Shown: one piece after another, positions 11,939 through 24,505 of the stretch | Layout of the letters: each line of letters opens with the position of its first letter | Numbering within the stretch: position 1 is the first letter of the stretch | Assembly: GCA_030760725.1 (NCBI GenBank) | Contig: JASWHV010000003.1 | Location: 114,360,153 to 114,424,152, forward strand | Direction: 5' to 3' | DNA: 64,000 nucleotides | Source: Neostapfia colusana | Lineage: Eukaryota > Streptophyta > Magnoliopsida > Poales > Poaceae | The notes under the pieces: model-generated | Databases searched by the model: none | Told to the model about the DNA's origin: nothing | What the model saw: the letters and a program-made list of their open reading frames with translations, nothing else | Position numbers and translations under genes: made by a program

Positions 11939-13016
11939 TGTCACACCCGGTTTTCTCCGAAGAACAACTGAGTGAATATCACATGTATGCCAGGATCATT
12001 TTCTCATACATGTGACGACAAATAGTGAAGCATCATCATATTACAAGCCAGGTGTTCGAATATAAATAAGTCTTACATAGCATACGTCTCGATGGACGAT
12101 AATAAGTTCATAACATGTAAATAAAATAGCAGCGGAATATAAGTCTTGAGGGCTCCGTCACAGGCGTTGCCCGGGGGACTCCGTGAACCTAAAATCCTTC
12201 TTCGGGACCAAAGTCTTGGTTATTGAACACCACATCATTCCCTTGACCTGAGCAGCTATTTAAACCAACAGAAAAGCAAGTTTGAGTACCGATGGTACTC
12301 AGCAAGTGTGGGAAAGTAATGTCATGCATGGCTAGAGCAAGGAGAGGTTCAACTCATTATTAAAGCACTACACAATTAATACCTATCACCTTAGCTTATT
12401 AAGCACCTACATTTCTACACAGGTGAAATGGTCCCAATCTCCCGACCCATCATCAAAATCAAGTAACCATAACGTCATTTCCAATGTTAAGCTCCCCGCT
12501 TAACATCCTCAACTTCCAAATTCATCATCCTCTAATCATGAATAAGTCCAAGCCGCTCTTGACCGTGAGCACGGCTGTCATGACAGTTTTGACTCTGCAG
12601 AGTTTGCATCACTGTACCCACATGTAGTGATTTCATCCCCCGTTGCCGGGTGGACTAAAAGAACCTCCATTGTGCCAGTGGACGCGAACCACGTTCACAA
12701 TTCCCAGGTGTCTAGCCAGGAGATCACTACGAAGCCTTTACAAAGGGATTCCCGACGAGCGTGGGCCCACTGAGGTTTCACCCCTAACAGCATACAAGAG
12801 GCTCCAACCCCGCTGCAGTGGCCCCCTCTTGAGCCTTGCGGTTCATATGGTAGTCCAGCTGACACCTATTCCCCGCACCATCCACCACACCCATACTACA
12901 TCGGGGATACTCCTAATTAATTGGCCAAGCTGCCCCATCTCAGCATGTGGTTGGCACGGTAAAGACAGGTTACATGCTCCATGAACCGGTCCTTAGGATC
13001 CAGGCAAGTACTAAGC
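11939..13016. repeat. Truncated LTR of another gypsy family
   Basis: It starts with TGTCACACCCGG, a typical end of plant gypsy LTRs (D ends in the related CCGGGTGTCACA). It continues about 1.08 kb without coding signal and stops at about 13016, where homology to chromovirus pol begins abruptly. ggcac precedes it (11934-11938), but no clean duplicate marks a full insertion. It is best read as a broken LTR joined to B by deletion or recombination. Confidence 0.45.
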
Positions 13017-14203
13017 ATCTTTATCGGATACTCAGAATAAGTGAGATCCGACTGAAGATCCTCAATGTTCTCCATATGAACTGCGGTTGGGTACTTAAGA
13101 CATTTCCGCAGCTGAGAGACGTGGAAAACATTGTGAATACCCGAAAGTGACGTCGGTAACTCCAGACGATAGGCCACGGGTCCACATATCTCAGTGACAG
13201 AAAATGGCCCAATGAATCACGGAGCAAGCTTTCCCTTCACTCCGAATCGATGAACCCCTTTCATCGGAGAGACACGAAGATAAACGTGGTCCCTGATGTC
13301 AAAGTGAAGAGGTCGACGTCTTTTGTCTGCATAGCTTTTCTGCCGAGATTGAGCAGCCTTTAAATTGGCTTGGATCACTCGCACTCGTTCCTCGGCTTCA
13401 TTCACAAGATCAATCCCGTAGACCACTCTCTCGCCGGACTCACACCAATTCAGCGGTGTGCGGCACTTCCCGCCATAAAGATCTTCATACGGGGCCATCA
13501 TGATGCTGGATTGATAACCGTTATTATTTGAGAATTCTGCTAACGGTAGATGGTCATTCCAATTCTTCCCATGATTGAAGACACATGCCCGTAGCATATC
13601 CTCCAGAATCTGATTTATCCTCTCCGTTTGACCATCAGTTTGCGGATGATACGCTGAACTCCAAATTAACTTGGTTCCCAAGGAAGCATGCAGTTGCTCC
13701 CAAAATCTGGATACGAACAACGCACCTCAGTCAGACACGATGGTGCGGGGAACCCCGTGTAAACACATGATTCTCGATATGAACAGCTCCGCATACTTCT
13801 TTGCCACATATTTAGTATGGACTGGAATAAAATGAGCAGTCTTGATCAAACGATCGACGATTACCCAAATAGAATCATGCTTGTTGCTGGTCATGGGTAA
13901 ACCGACGATGAAGTCCATACTTATGTCTTCCCACTTCCATGCTGGAACCTTCAGCGGTTGAAGTGGTCCGGCTTTCCTCATATGGTCGGCTTTAACCCGC
14001 CGACACGTATCACATTAGGATACGTATTTAGCAATCTCTCTTTTCATCCTTGTCCACCAGAACTTAGATTTCAAGTCCTGGTACATCTTATTGCTTCCCG
14101 GATGAATGGAGTACTTGGATAAATGCGCTTCATCCAATATCTTCCTCCGCAATTTCATGTTTCGGGGTACCACTATGCGGTTGTTAAATCATAGAGTACC
14201 ATC
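13017..14203 (-). pseudogene. Integrase of B, broken
   Basis: Pieces of one integrase in the same order as A: zinc-finger remnant, core with MDFIVGLP and GQTERIN, C-terminal beta domain and the linker FHVSQLRKCL. In-frame stops lie at 13217-13219 (TGA where A has Arg in KLAPRFIG), directly after the second catalytic Asp (VSD then TGA, 13727-13729), before CDTCRRVK (TAA) and twice near 14165-14206. The chromodomain is cut after EYPIK by the junction with the neighbouring LTR. The product cannot be made. Confidence 0.86.
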
Positions 14204-15720
14204 TTAATCCTTGCGGAACATCTTCAATTCACCGCTGTCCACTCTCCTCCGGATATGAGACATACCCCTGTCTCTCTTCTGAGCCTCTACAATCTCGTCT
14301 CGGATTGTAGGAATAAGAGCGAGGTTGAACAACGATCCGTAGGGAACTAAGCGCAGGCTTGGTTCTCCTCCTTCATGTGCAGCCATGGCTAAATGGTGAA
14401 CATGGGCTTTCCAACTAAGTGCATCGGCAACCACATTCGCTTTACCCGGGTGGTAATGAATTTCAAGCTCGTAATCCTTGATCAATTCAAGCCATCGTCG
14501 CTGCCTCATATTCAGTTCCTTCTGTGTGAAGATGTACTTCAAGCTTTTGTGGTCAGTGTAGAGATGTACTAGATTGCCTAGTAGATAATGTCTCCACATT
14601 TTCAATGCTAAGACCACTGCAGCTAGTTCAAGGTCGTGCATCGGGTAATTTTGCTCATGACCCCTGAGTTGTCGGGATCCATACGCGACCACACGTCCTT
14701 CTTGCGTCAACACACAACCCAAACCAATGCCGGATGCATCACAATAGACATCAAACGGCTTCGTTGTGTCCGGCTGGGCCAAAACTGGAGCTGTAGTGAG
14801 ATACTTCACTAAAGTTTGAAAAGCTTGTTCGCATGAATTGCTCCAATCATACTTGGTGCTTTTCTTCAACAGCTCCATCATAGGTTTAGCGACTTTGGAG
14901 AAGTTTGGAATGAATCTCCGGTAATAACCCGCTAAACCTAGGAAACTCCTCACTTCATGAACAGATGTTGGAGATTTCCAATTCAGCACTTGCTCGATTT
15001 TACTTGGGTCCACAGCGATGCCTTCCGCTGAAATAATATGCCCAAGAAACGGCACTTTGCTGATGCAAAACTCATATTTACTGAACTTTGCATATAGCTT
15101 GTGATCTCTCAAGCGTTGGAGTACAATACGCAAATGTTCAGCATGTTCTTCTTCTGACTTTGAATAGACCAAAATGTCATCGATGAAAACCACGACGAAC
15201 TTGTCTAACTCCGGCATGAACACAGAGTTCATGAGATACATAAAATGAGCCAGAGCATTGGTCAATCCAAAGGACATGACAAGATATTCATAAAGACCAT
15301 ATCTTGTCGAGAACGCCGTCTTAGGTACGTCTTCTGCCCAGATTTTTATCTGGTGATACCCAGACCGAAGATCCATCTTGGAGAATACCTTAGCACCCAC
15401 TAGTTGATCAAATAAAATATTAATGCGCGGTAGTGGATACTTATTCTTGATAGTGACAGCATTCAGTGGACGATAATCTACGCATAGTCTCAAAGTCTCG
15501 TCCTTCTTCTTCACAAAGAGTGCGGAACAGCCCCAAGGTGATGAACTTGGGCGTATAAAACCTTTGTCCATGAGGTCATTAAGCTGCTCCTTCAATTCTG
15601 CTAGCTCCTTCGGTGCCATTTTGTATGGTCGCCGAGAAATAGGTGGTGTTCCCGGTGCTAGTTCAATCTTGAACTCTACATCACGTTCGGGCTGCATGCC
15701 CGGCAAGTCTTCGGGGAAAA
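14204..15720 (-). pseudogene. Reverse transcriptase and RNase H of B
   Basis: The longest surviving pol frame here. The 535-codon ORF starts at 15811, but its first 30 codons are out of frame and homology begins at FFPEDLPGM. Reverse transcriptase shows VDYRPLN, KMDLRSGYHQ (about residues 145-154) and an intact FIDD box (209-212). RNase H shows YCDAS (D358), LELAAV (E395) and YTDH (D420), then HYHPGKANVVADALS. A single-base insertion near 15716 separates it from the protease frame. It stays uninterrupted through the GYYRRF region, where A has a stop. Confidence 0.91.
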
Positions 15721-15926
15721 ACATCTGGATATTCACATACCACTGGAATATCCTCAAGCTTAGGAGCTTCAATTTGATGCACTGCTGCAACTTGTTGTGA
15801 TGGATCCACAAGTTTCAATGTGTTGCAACCGTGTATTGGGGAATTCAGTTGGACAGTCCGAGAGCTGATGTCAAAGATAGCTCCATAATGTGTCAACCAT
15901 GACATCCCCAAGATAATATCAATCCT
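15717..15926 (-). pseudogene. Protease-RT linker of B
   Basis: This short frame reads GMSWLTHYGAIFD and APKLEDIPVVCEYPDVFP, matching the protease C-terminus and linker of A. It is bounded upstream by a TAA (15927-15929), where a Gln codon is expected, and downstream by the +1 frameshift into the reverse transcriptase frame. Confidence 0.8.
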
Positions 15927-16838
15927 TTAGCCTTTGAGTATGATAAGGCTCGCAGGATAGATGTTTCCATCCAAACATAAAGGTGCCCGTGAGACCATCT
16001 CATCTGTTGATATCTTGCCTCCGGGTGAGCTGATATGAAACGGATGCTTAACTGTGCTAAATGGAAGATTATTCTTCAGCACATAGTCTCTGCTAATAAA
16101 ATTGTGGGTGGCTCCGGAATCAAACAACACGAAAGTGGGCTGTTCATGCAAGGTGAACATACCCGCTAAAACTGGTTCGCCTTTTGCAATGTCTTCAATA
16201 GCAGTATAATTAACCCTGCCAGCTTTTGAAAGATTCTTCTTTGAAGGTTCACGGTGCTGATCTGAGCATTGACGAGACAACACATAAGTGTGGCTCTGCT
16301 CCGCTCCACGATGGTTTCGTGCCGCAGAAATCCTCAGCTCTCTACTAACACGAGGTGGAGATAATTCGTGTGTAGCTTGTTGCGGTAGGGTTGCACGAAT
16401 AATTTCTGACCGCTGCTGTTGAGGTGGAGGCTCATAAGTGATCAACTCCAGCCGTGGTTGTGAGAGTTGCACCACAGGCTGAATTTGTTGCCTAACTGGC
16501 GAGTAATACCGCACTTGATAGTTGGGACGAACCTCGATGTCACTGTCCGGCGGTATACTTCTTTTCAGTTCCGCTTCGCAACGAAGATGCATGTCTTCCT
16601 TAATGATAGCGGAATTTACCAACTCATTGTAAATACCGTTATTGAACAAGGTCACATGTTCCTTAAGTTCGACATTCAAACCTCGGAAGAAATAGTCGCA
16701 CTTCAATGCTTCCGAGTCTATCATATGAGTGCCATATTGCATCAAGTCTTCAAACTCTTTGAAGTACTCGTACGCACTCCTTTCTCCTTGCTTTAACTCC
16801 AAAAAGTCTTGATACTTTGTCGTAGAATTCCCGAACAA
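15927..16838 (-). pseudogene. Gag C-terminal part and protease of B
   Basis: It continues gag from the FLELKQGERSAYEYF motif and ends with protease LFDSGATHNFIS (active-site Asp near residue 240). The normal gag zinc knuckle is not readable: the region before the protease shows TYVLSRQCSDQH instead of a CCHC box. RNA binding would be lost even without the stops. The ORF start at 16838 is a frameshift artefact, since gag N-terminal sequence continues in another frame. Confidence 0.82.
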
Positions 16839-17284
16839 ATATGACGTGCCCAGAAAACATTCCGGAATTCATCCCACGTCACTCGATGACCTTCAGGAAG
16901 AGTAGCAATGTACTCCACCCACCAAACTCCAGCAGCTTCGTGGAGTTGTTGAGCGGCAAATAAAGTCTTCTGGTACTCATCGCACTCAAGCATCCCGAAC
17001 TTGGCTTCAATACATTGGAGCCAATGAGCCGACTCCAACGGTTCTTTCGCTTCCGAGAAAACCGGTGGTTGTCTTGCTAGAAAATCCAGATAAGTGCTTG
17101 GCGAAGGATTTTGCTGTAGTGTCTCCTTTCGTATGCTTTGTCGCACCAACAGATCCAGAGACTCAGCCAGCTTTGCCAAGATTTCCGCCAATCCGGTTGA
17201 TGATGTCGGCACTTCTTGTCGTGGCGAATTACTTTCGCTGTGACTCGACTCACCAACCTCACTCCTGGAATGAGCACGATCCAT
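16793..17284 (-). pseudogene. Gag N-terminal part of B
   Basis: It reads from MDRAHSRSE through the gag core motifs FLARQPPVF, KFGMLECDEYQKTLFAAQQL and WWVEY, like FLATHPPVF and KFGLLRC of A. The frame is lost near 16830, and the downstream half of gag continues in an overlapping frame. The start is supported by its position after the leader and by alignment with the A start. Confidence 0.85.
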
Positions 17285-19050
17285 GCTGCAAGAGTGAGCA
17301 ATTTACGGTTAAAATTCAAAGTTTAAACTCAACTTGAATTGAAAACATAACCGTAAAAACCTCACATAATCTAACCAGGGTTTCGACAATTCTGAAATCT
17401 ATCAAACGTGAGCAAGTTTGTCCAAACCCTTGATTCCAACAGTAGGACAAACTGAGAAATAACTCAAGAACATGTTATGGAGCTTAGAGAAGTCTGAAAC
17501 ATCCCTGTCCACAGCAAGTCTTAAGTTACATAGGCAATAAGCACTACTCTGTTCAGAATGACCAATTGGTCTTAACCCCAGAATTTAAAAATGAAAATGG
17601 CAATTTCATATCTCAAGTTGAATATCAAAGTTATAGTTAACTTCAATATATTTCCAACGAGTATTCATTTGCCTTCATATATGTTCTGGATCAAAAATTG
17701 TGATATTTCAAAGTTAATAGAAATCTGGAACAATTTTGACAGCACCTCCTTTGAAAGTGGCTGTTTTGTCCGCAAGATTTCATCACTTTAAACTCCAAAT
17801 CTGGAGAAATTTTGAACTACAAAGTCATAGCATATATCACAAGCTTTCCCACGGTGTCTTACTTTACCCTTAGAAATTTTTCTACAGAAAATTATGGTCG
17901 AAATACAGAAATTTCCAGAGAGCAATTTGTGCCTGCCCTGTTTTTGGGCAGTTCACACTCCTCTGAGAATTTCATCCATTTGGAGGGTGATTCTGATCTG
18001 TATTTCTACTGAAGAGTTGTAGAAGACTTCAATAGCTTTCCAGAAATGTATCACTCACCTCCATTGGTTCAACCAAGCAAAATTTATGCCCAGTTCAAAT
18101 TCAGCAAAAATTCTGCCGAAAACAGGGGAGGTTATTCTTAAGTCTTCGTGAATACATCTATACTCCCAATTGACTCTTAGTTCAATATAGGAGTTCATTA
18201 CCCCCTAATGGAATCCTAGACTCCAAATTTACTCTTTTTCTTTTCAAACCTTCTTTTTTCATGCAGTTCAAAACATATCACGGTACTACGTTTCCTCACC
18301 AAATTAAAATCCTATCCGGATTTATACCGGCATATACGTTTCAAATGGTGGCACTAAAACGATCACTCACAAACGTTGTCTACACGACATGTACTAACGT
18401 GGTTAAGGTACCTGCAGAAAACCACTCAATAATGATGCACACATTGGTTTATCATTTCAGGCAGGTCCATATCATAGTAAAAACATACGCCCCGTATCAT
18501 TGCCATACGGGCCGTCCTTGAGTCAAGCCACGTCTCAAGGTACATGATCGGGTTATTCACCACCCGACGGGGGCTCCACACCTTTGCAATAAAGCACACC
18601 GGTGGAACAGCGCTTTCGTATGCCTCATAGGACATGAAGAGTCCTAAAGAACACACTTCGTGTTACAAACCACACGATGGGGTCTCCTCCTCTTGCCCCT
18701 GGGTTTGCGCACTGGAGGCTAGTGCCATTCATATTTCTCTAAGACATGGAGAGTCTTAGAAAACATATTCACTTCCCGTACATTGCTGAACGGGACATCC
18801 CACACTACTTTCCTTGTATGGGTGAGCTAACCGAAATTGATCCGCTTTCGGTGATGTTCCTTACCATTCTTACCTCCACGTAGGTGCGTCGTTACTGAAT
18901 TGAAATACAGAAGAGTAACACACTGTTAGCTTGCCACCTTAAGTAACTATGCTATTTATAATCCTTATGTGGGCATACTATACGTTCCTCACTCGTATAC
19001 TCCTAAGTTTTCAAAAATATGCTCTTTTCATGCGTGCTATTCCCAATGCG
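17285..19050 (-). other. 5' leader of B (non-coding)
   Basis: About 1.77 kb with no accessory ORF. It shares the CTGCCC...GGGCAG block near 17930 and the CCGG-loop-CCGG hairpin (18316-18330) with the leaders of A and C. Confidence 0.75.
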
Positions 19051-19062
19051 GCTCTGATACCA
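19051..19062 (-). other. Primer binding site of B
   Basis: Perfect TGGTATCAGAGC on the minus strand, complementary to initiator methionine tRNA, three bases from the LTR. Confidence 0.92.
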
Positions 19063-19065
19063 CGC

Positions 19066-22000
19066 TGTGAGGCCCGGCCCGGGAATCGCAGTGGGTGGTG
19101 CCGTGTGATGCGGCACCCAACAGCATGCACGAAAAGACGATAAGAACATAACGGAACCATTTTTTTACTCAACATAAGATCTTTTACAACATAAGTACAC
19201 ACGCAGCGGAAATTAAAATTTGCTAGACAAACTACTCACTCTCGACCCTAACTACGTCGAAGAGAAATTGTTCAGCCCGTGAACGCTTCCTACTAGCTTC
19301 ACCAAAGAAAGGCAGCGGCTAGGTTTCCGATGAGTTTAACAAACCGTGAGGTTCATCGTCTCACCGAACAACCCTCTTCATAGCAGGCATCCTGCTACCT
19401 GCAAAAACAACTCAGAAGCAACCGTGAGCACTAAGGCTCAACAAGACTTACCCGTCACTCCTAAACATGCAACTCTACATGTAGGGGTAGTAAGAATGTA
19501 GGCATAGGAATTTGCAAAATGCATCTTAACTAAACTTGATCCTTATATTCAGATTCTTATAGCCTTCATTTTAGTGGTCCTCACGCCTCACAACATCGGA
19601 AGTCTACAATCAAACAAGAAACGCTTATCCCGATGTTGCTAGCCTAAGGTGGAAATGAAATTTAGTTGGCTCTATATCTACTTCAGTCAAGGTTCCAATA
19701 CAGTGATTAATCCACAAACAGCAAGTTAAGAGACTTAGTTCCTCTTCTTACTAAGTCACGGCGCAGTGGGCAAGTATGCTCAATCCTCTTCCGCGAGCGA
19801 CGGTGATTCGAATCAATAACAACCCGGAATACACGACACATACACCCGCCTTGAAAGACTCTCTCAAGAGATCTTTCTTACGTTGTATGCAGCAACCTTT
19901 CACACGACACCCCGACATAGAAAAACGTTTCGCGCCGAGCAGGATGGTCCTCTACGCGGACACGTCGAAGTTGCCCGCTAAAGGATTTACACCTCCCGCC
20001 TTCTCAACATCATTCCCACGCGAAGGATGAGTTTCTATATCACGGTCCATCGAGTTACATCGGTTTCATGGGTCCCATACCCCACTATATATCCGGTACA
20101 GCTCAATCTTGTCCAGAAGGGCCGCATACATACGGTCCTTAACCAACACGGACGGGGCTACAACCAACCTCCACATTTGCCTTACCATCCCGGTCAAGGC
20201 CAAATGTGGTCTCAAGCATTGTCACACCCATCGCAGGTCGAGACCAACCTTGAGCGCTCCATTCTACAGGAACATCCCCGTCCCCATATCATATTCATGA
20301 GGGTGCTCTTATCATTTATCTCTCGCGAGTAACTCCATTACTCGAACTTTCTCGCGAGTAGCTTTTTACTACTCGACTTCTACCAAGCTAGCTACAGCAT
20401 AAGCCTAGCATCTACAACGAGGCAAAGCCTACACTAAACCTTCTACTCAGGGATGTAATAGTCATGCAAGTGGGTTTCAATCATCCTAGACATAATGCAC
20501 AATATCAAGTCTAATAAACATGAGGTGAAGTAAAGCAAAATTTAAAACGGTAACGATATGCAAACCGGGGCTTGCCTTGCTCAACGGTTTTGTTAGAAGC
20601 TAGGAGTTAGTCTTCCTCCGGAGAATCCGCCAAACTCGTCACGAGATGGAGATCCTCGCTGCAGAGTCAAGTCCTCGTCGAACGTCGACGTCACGTGAGC
20701 TATTATATTGCAATGCACATATATTTCAAAAGCAATTTAGAAACTGTTTCAAAACTGTTGTTCAAGTTAACTCACACCTAAAAGGAACAAACAAAAGAAA
20801 GGTTTCTGTTGTTGGATATACAACCTTAGAGATGATGAAAGCTAGGGTGAAAAGAAATACTAGTAATCACCATGTGATTAAGTCCATTATATGAACACTT
20901 AAACCTAAAATATGGTAGCTCCAGTTCCAGAGGTCCAATGAAGCTGAGAATTTAACCACAGCTTCTATGGAAGCTAGATAGGCAGTGGGCAAAAATTGAG
21001 CTCATGAAATGGCTCAAGGTGATCACAATAATTCCTTATGTGATTTTCACTAATCTGCCTTTACCCCCTATATATGAAGCTTTCCTATGCTGCAAAGTAG
21101 ACTTTTTGTGAATTACAAAATGTCCTGAGTCCATAGGAATTTGTTTTACCATTTTAGGAGTTTCCTACATGGAGATATGGATTTTACAAAGAATGGGGAA
21201 AAGCTGAAATTGTCTCTGTTCATTTTCTCATTTTTCAGAGACATAAGAAATGAACACATCATTTGACCAAGCAAATGAGGTCCAATACCTCTGAAATTTT
21301 TACTGAAGTTCAAGGAATTTTGGTATAATGTCCTGTCCAAATTTGGGAATTTTCCAATAAACAAAACTCCTGTAAAAATTCAGACAATCATTTTATTAAA
21401 TGAATTAATGAGCCAAATTCAGGGATTTTCAAAAACATTGGTCTGCATCCCTGGATAGTACTCTTTGAGAGGAATCCAACAAAATTTATTTCACAATTTT
21501 TGGACACTCCTATACAAAGTTATGGCTCTCCAAAGTTTGAACTGAAGTGGGAAAACCTGGAAAAAGTTTAAATGCTGACTGTGGGTCCCACCTGTCATCC
21601 CTAACCTCCAGACTCGCGCCAAACACACCAGTGGCGGCCCCCTCCGGTGAGGTCGCCGGAAAACCAGTTCCCAGCCACCTCCAGACCCCCTGCTGGCCGC
21701 CCCCCCATATTTCCCCACGCTGAACACGTTGGTGAGGTCGCCGGCGGTTGAAACTCGCCGGAAAACAGGGCGCACCGGCCACAGCAAACCATAGGGCTCC
21801 GGCGAGGTCTTGCACGGTGAATTCTCTACCAAATGGTCAGTTATTGGGCTCTACAGCATCAGGAAATCATGTAGAAGACCGGCATGAGGTCTAAACCAGC
21901 TGGAGAGGGCTCTAAACCTATCAGCACCGTGCGCCCGATAGGGTCCAGCGGCATACCCTCTAAAAGAGCTCGGATTGCTCACTCTACACTCAATTTCTTA

Positions 22001-23225
22001 GTCTAAAATCGATGGAGGAGGTGTGCTAGGCAGTTAACATCCTGTGTGTGATGTTTGAGACCCAACAAACACGATTTAAGGACGAATTTTACAATTCCTT
22101 ACCTCAAGGTCCGTTTCTGCCGCCTGGGAGGAAAACTTGAAATTCTCCCTCTGTGATCAATGGCTAGGGCTGATCTTTGGGGGTGAGCAACTAGACTTGT
22201 TGGTGCACAGATGGGGTGGCTTGCTTGGGCGTGATCCCTCCTGGTTTGGGCTGTCCACGGCGTCTAGTTTCAGTTCCTCCAGTTTGAGCTCGGGAGCAGA
22301 GGAAACCTCGCTGTTTCTAGGCGCCAGCAAGCATGGAACAGCGGAGGAAGGGTGCTAGCCGGCCAGAGCACTCATGGGCGAAGGCTTTTGCTGTGGGGAG
22401 CTCGAGCAAAGGTTGCTGGTTTGCTGGGGCGATCAGAGGAAAACAGAGGGAAGGTGGCTGCTGTTTTTCTTCTCCGGAGCAGATGCACGGGAACGAGGCA
22501 GCACGGGGAGGAAGCAAAGTAGCCCTGTTGCACTCGTTGTGGGGAGGATCAGATCGAGCAAGCAATCAGGAGCTGGCCTCGGTGGTACGTCGGTTGACGC
22601 CGGTGAGCAGGAGGTGGCGTGCTCCCGTGGACAGAGTCTGTTCTGTGATTTGTGAGACTGACCGGTGGGGTCCACAGCCACAATTCTCCCTCTTATCCCC
22701 CATTTCGATTTAAAATAGCAAACGAGCTCCGATTTTAATCAAACTTGGAGGATAGGTCAAAAGAATTATGAGGAACTCAAATCTGAATTGAGTTTGTTTG
22801 GTTCAAAATTCAAATTTAAATCTGAATTTGGGTGTGCCCTCATTTAATCCTCAAAATAAATAGCAGATGATCCCCACAATTATTCCAATTTGGACCAGAA
22901 GCTCCTTAATACCTAGAAATTTCATTGGTGGATTCATTTGCAAGTATTTGGCAATCTGAATATGATTCCTTTTAAAAGGTTCAAAATTGTGTTTAAATTT
23001 CCCCCACTCTACTTATAGAGAAGGTGCACATGAGTTAGAGTTTTGGGAGCAAAATTCTTTCCCCTAGGTTAACATGTGTTGAGCATGGGCTAGAGGAAAA
23101 TTTTAACTCCCTCACATGTCCATTTGTGTGTTCATCATTTCATGTGACACAATTATAGCCTTTCTTCGCCTTAACTTTGTTTTATAAGTTGAAATCAAAC
23201 TTTACAAAAAATTAGGGCTGTTACA
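19066..23225 (-). repeat. 5' LTR of B (about 4.16 kb)
   Basis: It runs from TGTGAGG at 19066, next to the primer site, to the terminal gttaca at 23225. It carries two copies of the CGAGTAR...YTACTCG hairpin (20326-20344 and 20355-20375). Several GC-rich ORFs near 21500-22700 lack protein features. Confidence 0.83.
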
Positions 23226-24505
23226 AACTCCTCCGGCCCTTGATGGTTTCGAGCACCGTTTGGTTGAGAAGGACCGTAGCGACCTAGCAAAACTTCTCCT
23301 AGACCAGAATGAACTCTAGCTACGCCTGCGCGATGAATTTGGTTGTAGACCGAGGGTCATCGCTATGAACTAGGGTTTGGGAAAACTCAAAATTCTAGCT
23401 ACCGGTGGAACCAAATGAGGAACAGTTCAGTTACACCATCTAGGCTGTCACGCGCACCTTTTTCGTACAGGGAACCGGAGATGATGAAGGCTGTAGCGTG
23501 CTGGCGACGGTGACGCCAAACGGTGCTCTGCCGGTTCACTGCGGCACTCGGCAGCGATCGTCTGTTTGCGGCTACTATGAGCAAGCAACCATGGTGTTGA
23601 TGTGGTAGACCGATAGAGCACATCGTGGCACTGCTTTCTTGCGTTGGGAGCTCGAGCAACAGAGGAACCGCCCGAGCTGGGCGATCGGAACAGAGGCATG
23701 CGGCACCGAGGTGTGCTCTTCACGGGAGAAGAGACCAAGCGCCGAGGGAGAGAGTGGAGGATGTCGGTTCACGAGGTAGGTGTGATAAGGGTGAGGAACC
23801 GAGCAGAGAAGCAGGAGCTGGCACTATGAAAATCATCGAGGGCGGCGTAGCCGGCGTTGGCGTCCTCACGGCGATTGGCCCAAGAGAGCAACTCCGTTTT
23901 GCTCTAGTGAGTGACTGACCAGTGGGCTTCACCCTCTCATTTCTTATTCCATTTTTCTCACTGATATTTTTTACCACAGCTACTCACAATTAAAGTCTAT
24001 ACTTCCACACCAAGTCATGGCTTGAATTTTTGAAATTCAAATGGACTGAATTCTGGTGTGGAATTTGAAATGTATTTGGCTCTTTGAATTTTGAATTTGA
24101 ATCTCCCTCCTTCCATGGCTCCAAAAGCATAGCAAACAAACTCAAATAATTCTGAATTTCGGTATGGATGCTAATCCACATGTGGGGAACACATTTGTGA
24201 AATCAATTTACTACTTTGGAGTATTTTGAATTTTTAACAGAAATTTGAATTCAAGTTTGAGTGCTTCCTCTCTTAATCCCAAACAAATAGTAGAACCCCT
24301 CCAAATGAGCTGAAATTTGAGAGACATAATATTTGGATTATGGAGACTCAAGTTATGAATTTAGATCTCCATGTTTGGAAGTCTTTGGGAAGTTTGATTC
24401 CTCACTATCAACTCCCACCGTTATATTTCAAAGTTTTAATTCCCCCTTATTTTTCCTAAGTGTGAATGTGCTGAATTCTTTGTTAGCACTTTTTGGGGAT
24501 TTGAC
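23226..24505 (-). repeat. End of an A-like LTR (possibly the rest of A')
   Basis: The stretch from about 23900 follows the last part of the A LTR (10160-10757): the gactgacc/tgggcttcacc block, the aattctggtgtggaatttg block, and the final tagcactttttggggattt. It ends near 24505, where the A LTR ends in ttttaca. It could be the remainder of the A' LTR interrupted at 11938, but roughly 2.9 kb would then be missing. Confidence 0.6.

Larger units (their letters stand above)
13017..23225 (-). mobile_element. Chromovirus B, truncated and decayed
   Basis: A minus-strand element related to A with 5' LTR 19066-23225, primer site, leader, gag, protease, reverse transcriptase, RNase H and integrase. The chromodomain end, polypurine tract and 3' LTR are missing: coding homology stops at about 13016, just after EYPIK. 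Many stops and frameshifts make it an old copy. The five bases right of its LTR are aactc, but the left partner is lost. Confidence 0.88.

Noticed and set aside
11934..12957. ggcac on both sides of the 11939-12952 segment as a target duplication
   Set aside because: The right copy is not preceded by an LTR end in CA and is not followed by A' sequence; likely chance.
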